DNA of 64,000 bases, taken from contig NZ_JBLZUR010000002.1 in NCBI RefSeq assembly GCF_048565625.1, forward strand, positions 1,674,001-1,738,000. The letters run 5' to 3'. A model generated the notes under the pieces. The model saw only the letters and a list, made by a program, of their open reading frames with translations, was not told where the DNA came from and did not search any database. Below, one piece after another: positions 63,810 to 64,000 of the stretch. How positions within the stretch are numbered: position 1 is the stretch's first letter; every line of letters starts with the position of its first letter. This stretch comes from JBLZUR01 sp048565625 (lineage in GTDB: Bacteria; Pseudomonadota; Alphaproteobacteria; Sphingomonadales; Sphingomonadaceae). The translations under genes were made by a program, and so were the position numbers.

Positions 63810-64000
63810 ATGAGCGGGCTCGATGCCACGGATCGCGTCATCCTCGCCACGTTGCAGGACGAGGGGCGGATGACCAATGTGGAGCTTGCCCACCGTGCGG
63901 GGCTGACCGCGCCACCGTGCCTCAGGCGCGTGCGGCTGCTGGAAGAGGCCGGGATCATCCGGGGCTATCACGCCCAGCTCGACGCCGCCGCGCTCGGCTA
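63810..64000 (+). CDS. Lrp/AsnC family regulator, N-terminal part (continues past window)
   Basis: First ~63 residues of an Lrp/AsnC-type DNA-binding protein: MSGLDATDRVILATLQDEGRMTNVELAHRAGLTAPPCLRRVRLLEEAGIIRGY, the classic winged helix-turn-helix. GAGGAGA ribosome-binding site before the ATG. Regulates amino-acid metabolism genes in many bacteria; the ligand domain is outside the window. Confidence 0.95.
   Translation, partial: MSGLDATDRVILATLQDEGRMTNVELAHRAGLTAPPCLRRVRLLEEAGIIRGYHAQLDAAALG

Overview
The window is GC-rich, densely coding chromosomal DNA from an alphaproteobacterium, most likely Sphingomonas or a close sphingomonad. Pointers are a PEP-CTERM protein with the sphingomonad-type WAMMIAGFG tail, several TonB-dependent receptors and TonB proteins, an hrcA-grpE pair, short mirror-image intergenic repeats typical of sphingomonads, and many stop/start overlaps of the ATGA, GTGA and CTGA kind. 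No tRNA, rRNA, CRISPR array, intact transposase or integrase was seen.

Layout. (1) 1-11305: the end of a TonB-dependent receptor, a convergent TetR regulator, and a nine-gene acyl-CoA degradation operon: two acyl-CoA dehydrogenases, a short-chain dehydrogenase, an aminoglycoside-phosphotransferase-like kinase, two crotonase-fold enzymes, a thiolase, a nitronate-monooxygenase-like flavoprotein and a CaiB-type racemase. The racemase and the kinase/dehydrogenase pair suggest methyl-branched or hydroxylated acyl chains, but the substrate is not visible. (2) 11306-12198: a non-coding, partly AT-rich scar. (3) 12199-21296: an unusual minus-strand island of a patatin-like membrane phospholipase, a four-helix membrane protein, a murein amidase fused to a putative glycan hydrolase, and a 991-residue protein I do not recognise; none has a signal peptide. 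It is the best candidate here for an undescribed system. (4) 21722-36316: housekeeping and envelope genes (TauD-type dioxygenase, gshB, DedA protein, two glycosyltransferase-like proteins, grpE, hrcA, acyltransferase, rph, rdgB, hemW, LpoA-like lipoprotein, rsmI, yraN). (5) 36482-43541: an iron-acquisition block with a siderophore receptor, TonB and a PKHD hydroxylase on the plus strand, and PepSY, DUF2271, DUF4198 and ApbE on the minus strand. Three similar operator-like sites precede its transcription units. (6) 43743-50481: an SDR-GH130 pair, an OmpR-type two-component system, small hypotheticals, an outer-membrane protein and a PEP-CTERM protein. (7) 51011-64000: secA, a TonB-domain protein, a GT39-like protein, argJ, a GST, an inositol-phosphatase family protein, thioredoxin, addA, a PAS-like histidine kinase with a degenerate ATPase domain, and the start of an Lrp/AsnC regulator.

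How it fits together. Block 1 looks like an uptake receptor plus a TetR-controlled beta-oxidation operon. Block 5 couples ferric-siderophore uptake to a probable periplasmic flavin electron-transfer chain: the DUF2271 protein carries a DGVTGAT sequence fitting the ApbE flavinylation motif. Some starts look non-canonical: apbE appears to begin at CTG behind a good ribosome-binding site, and hemW has no ATG, GTG or TTG in the expected place and may use ATT or CTG. Gene calls rest on reading protein families by eye; no database search was run.
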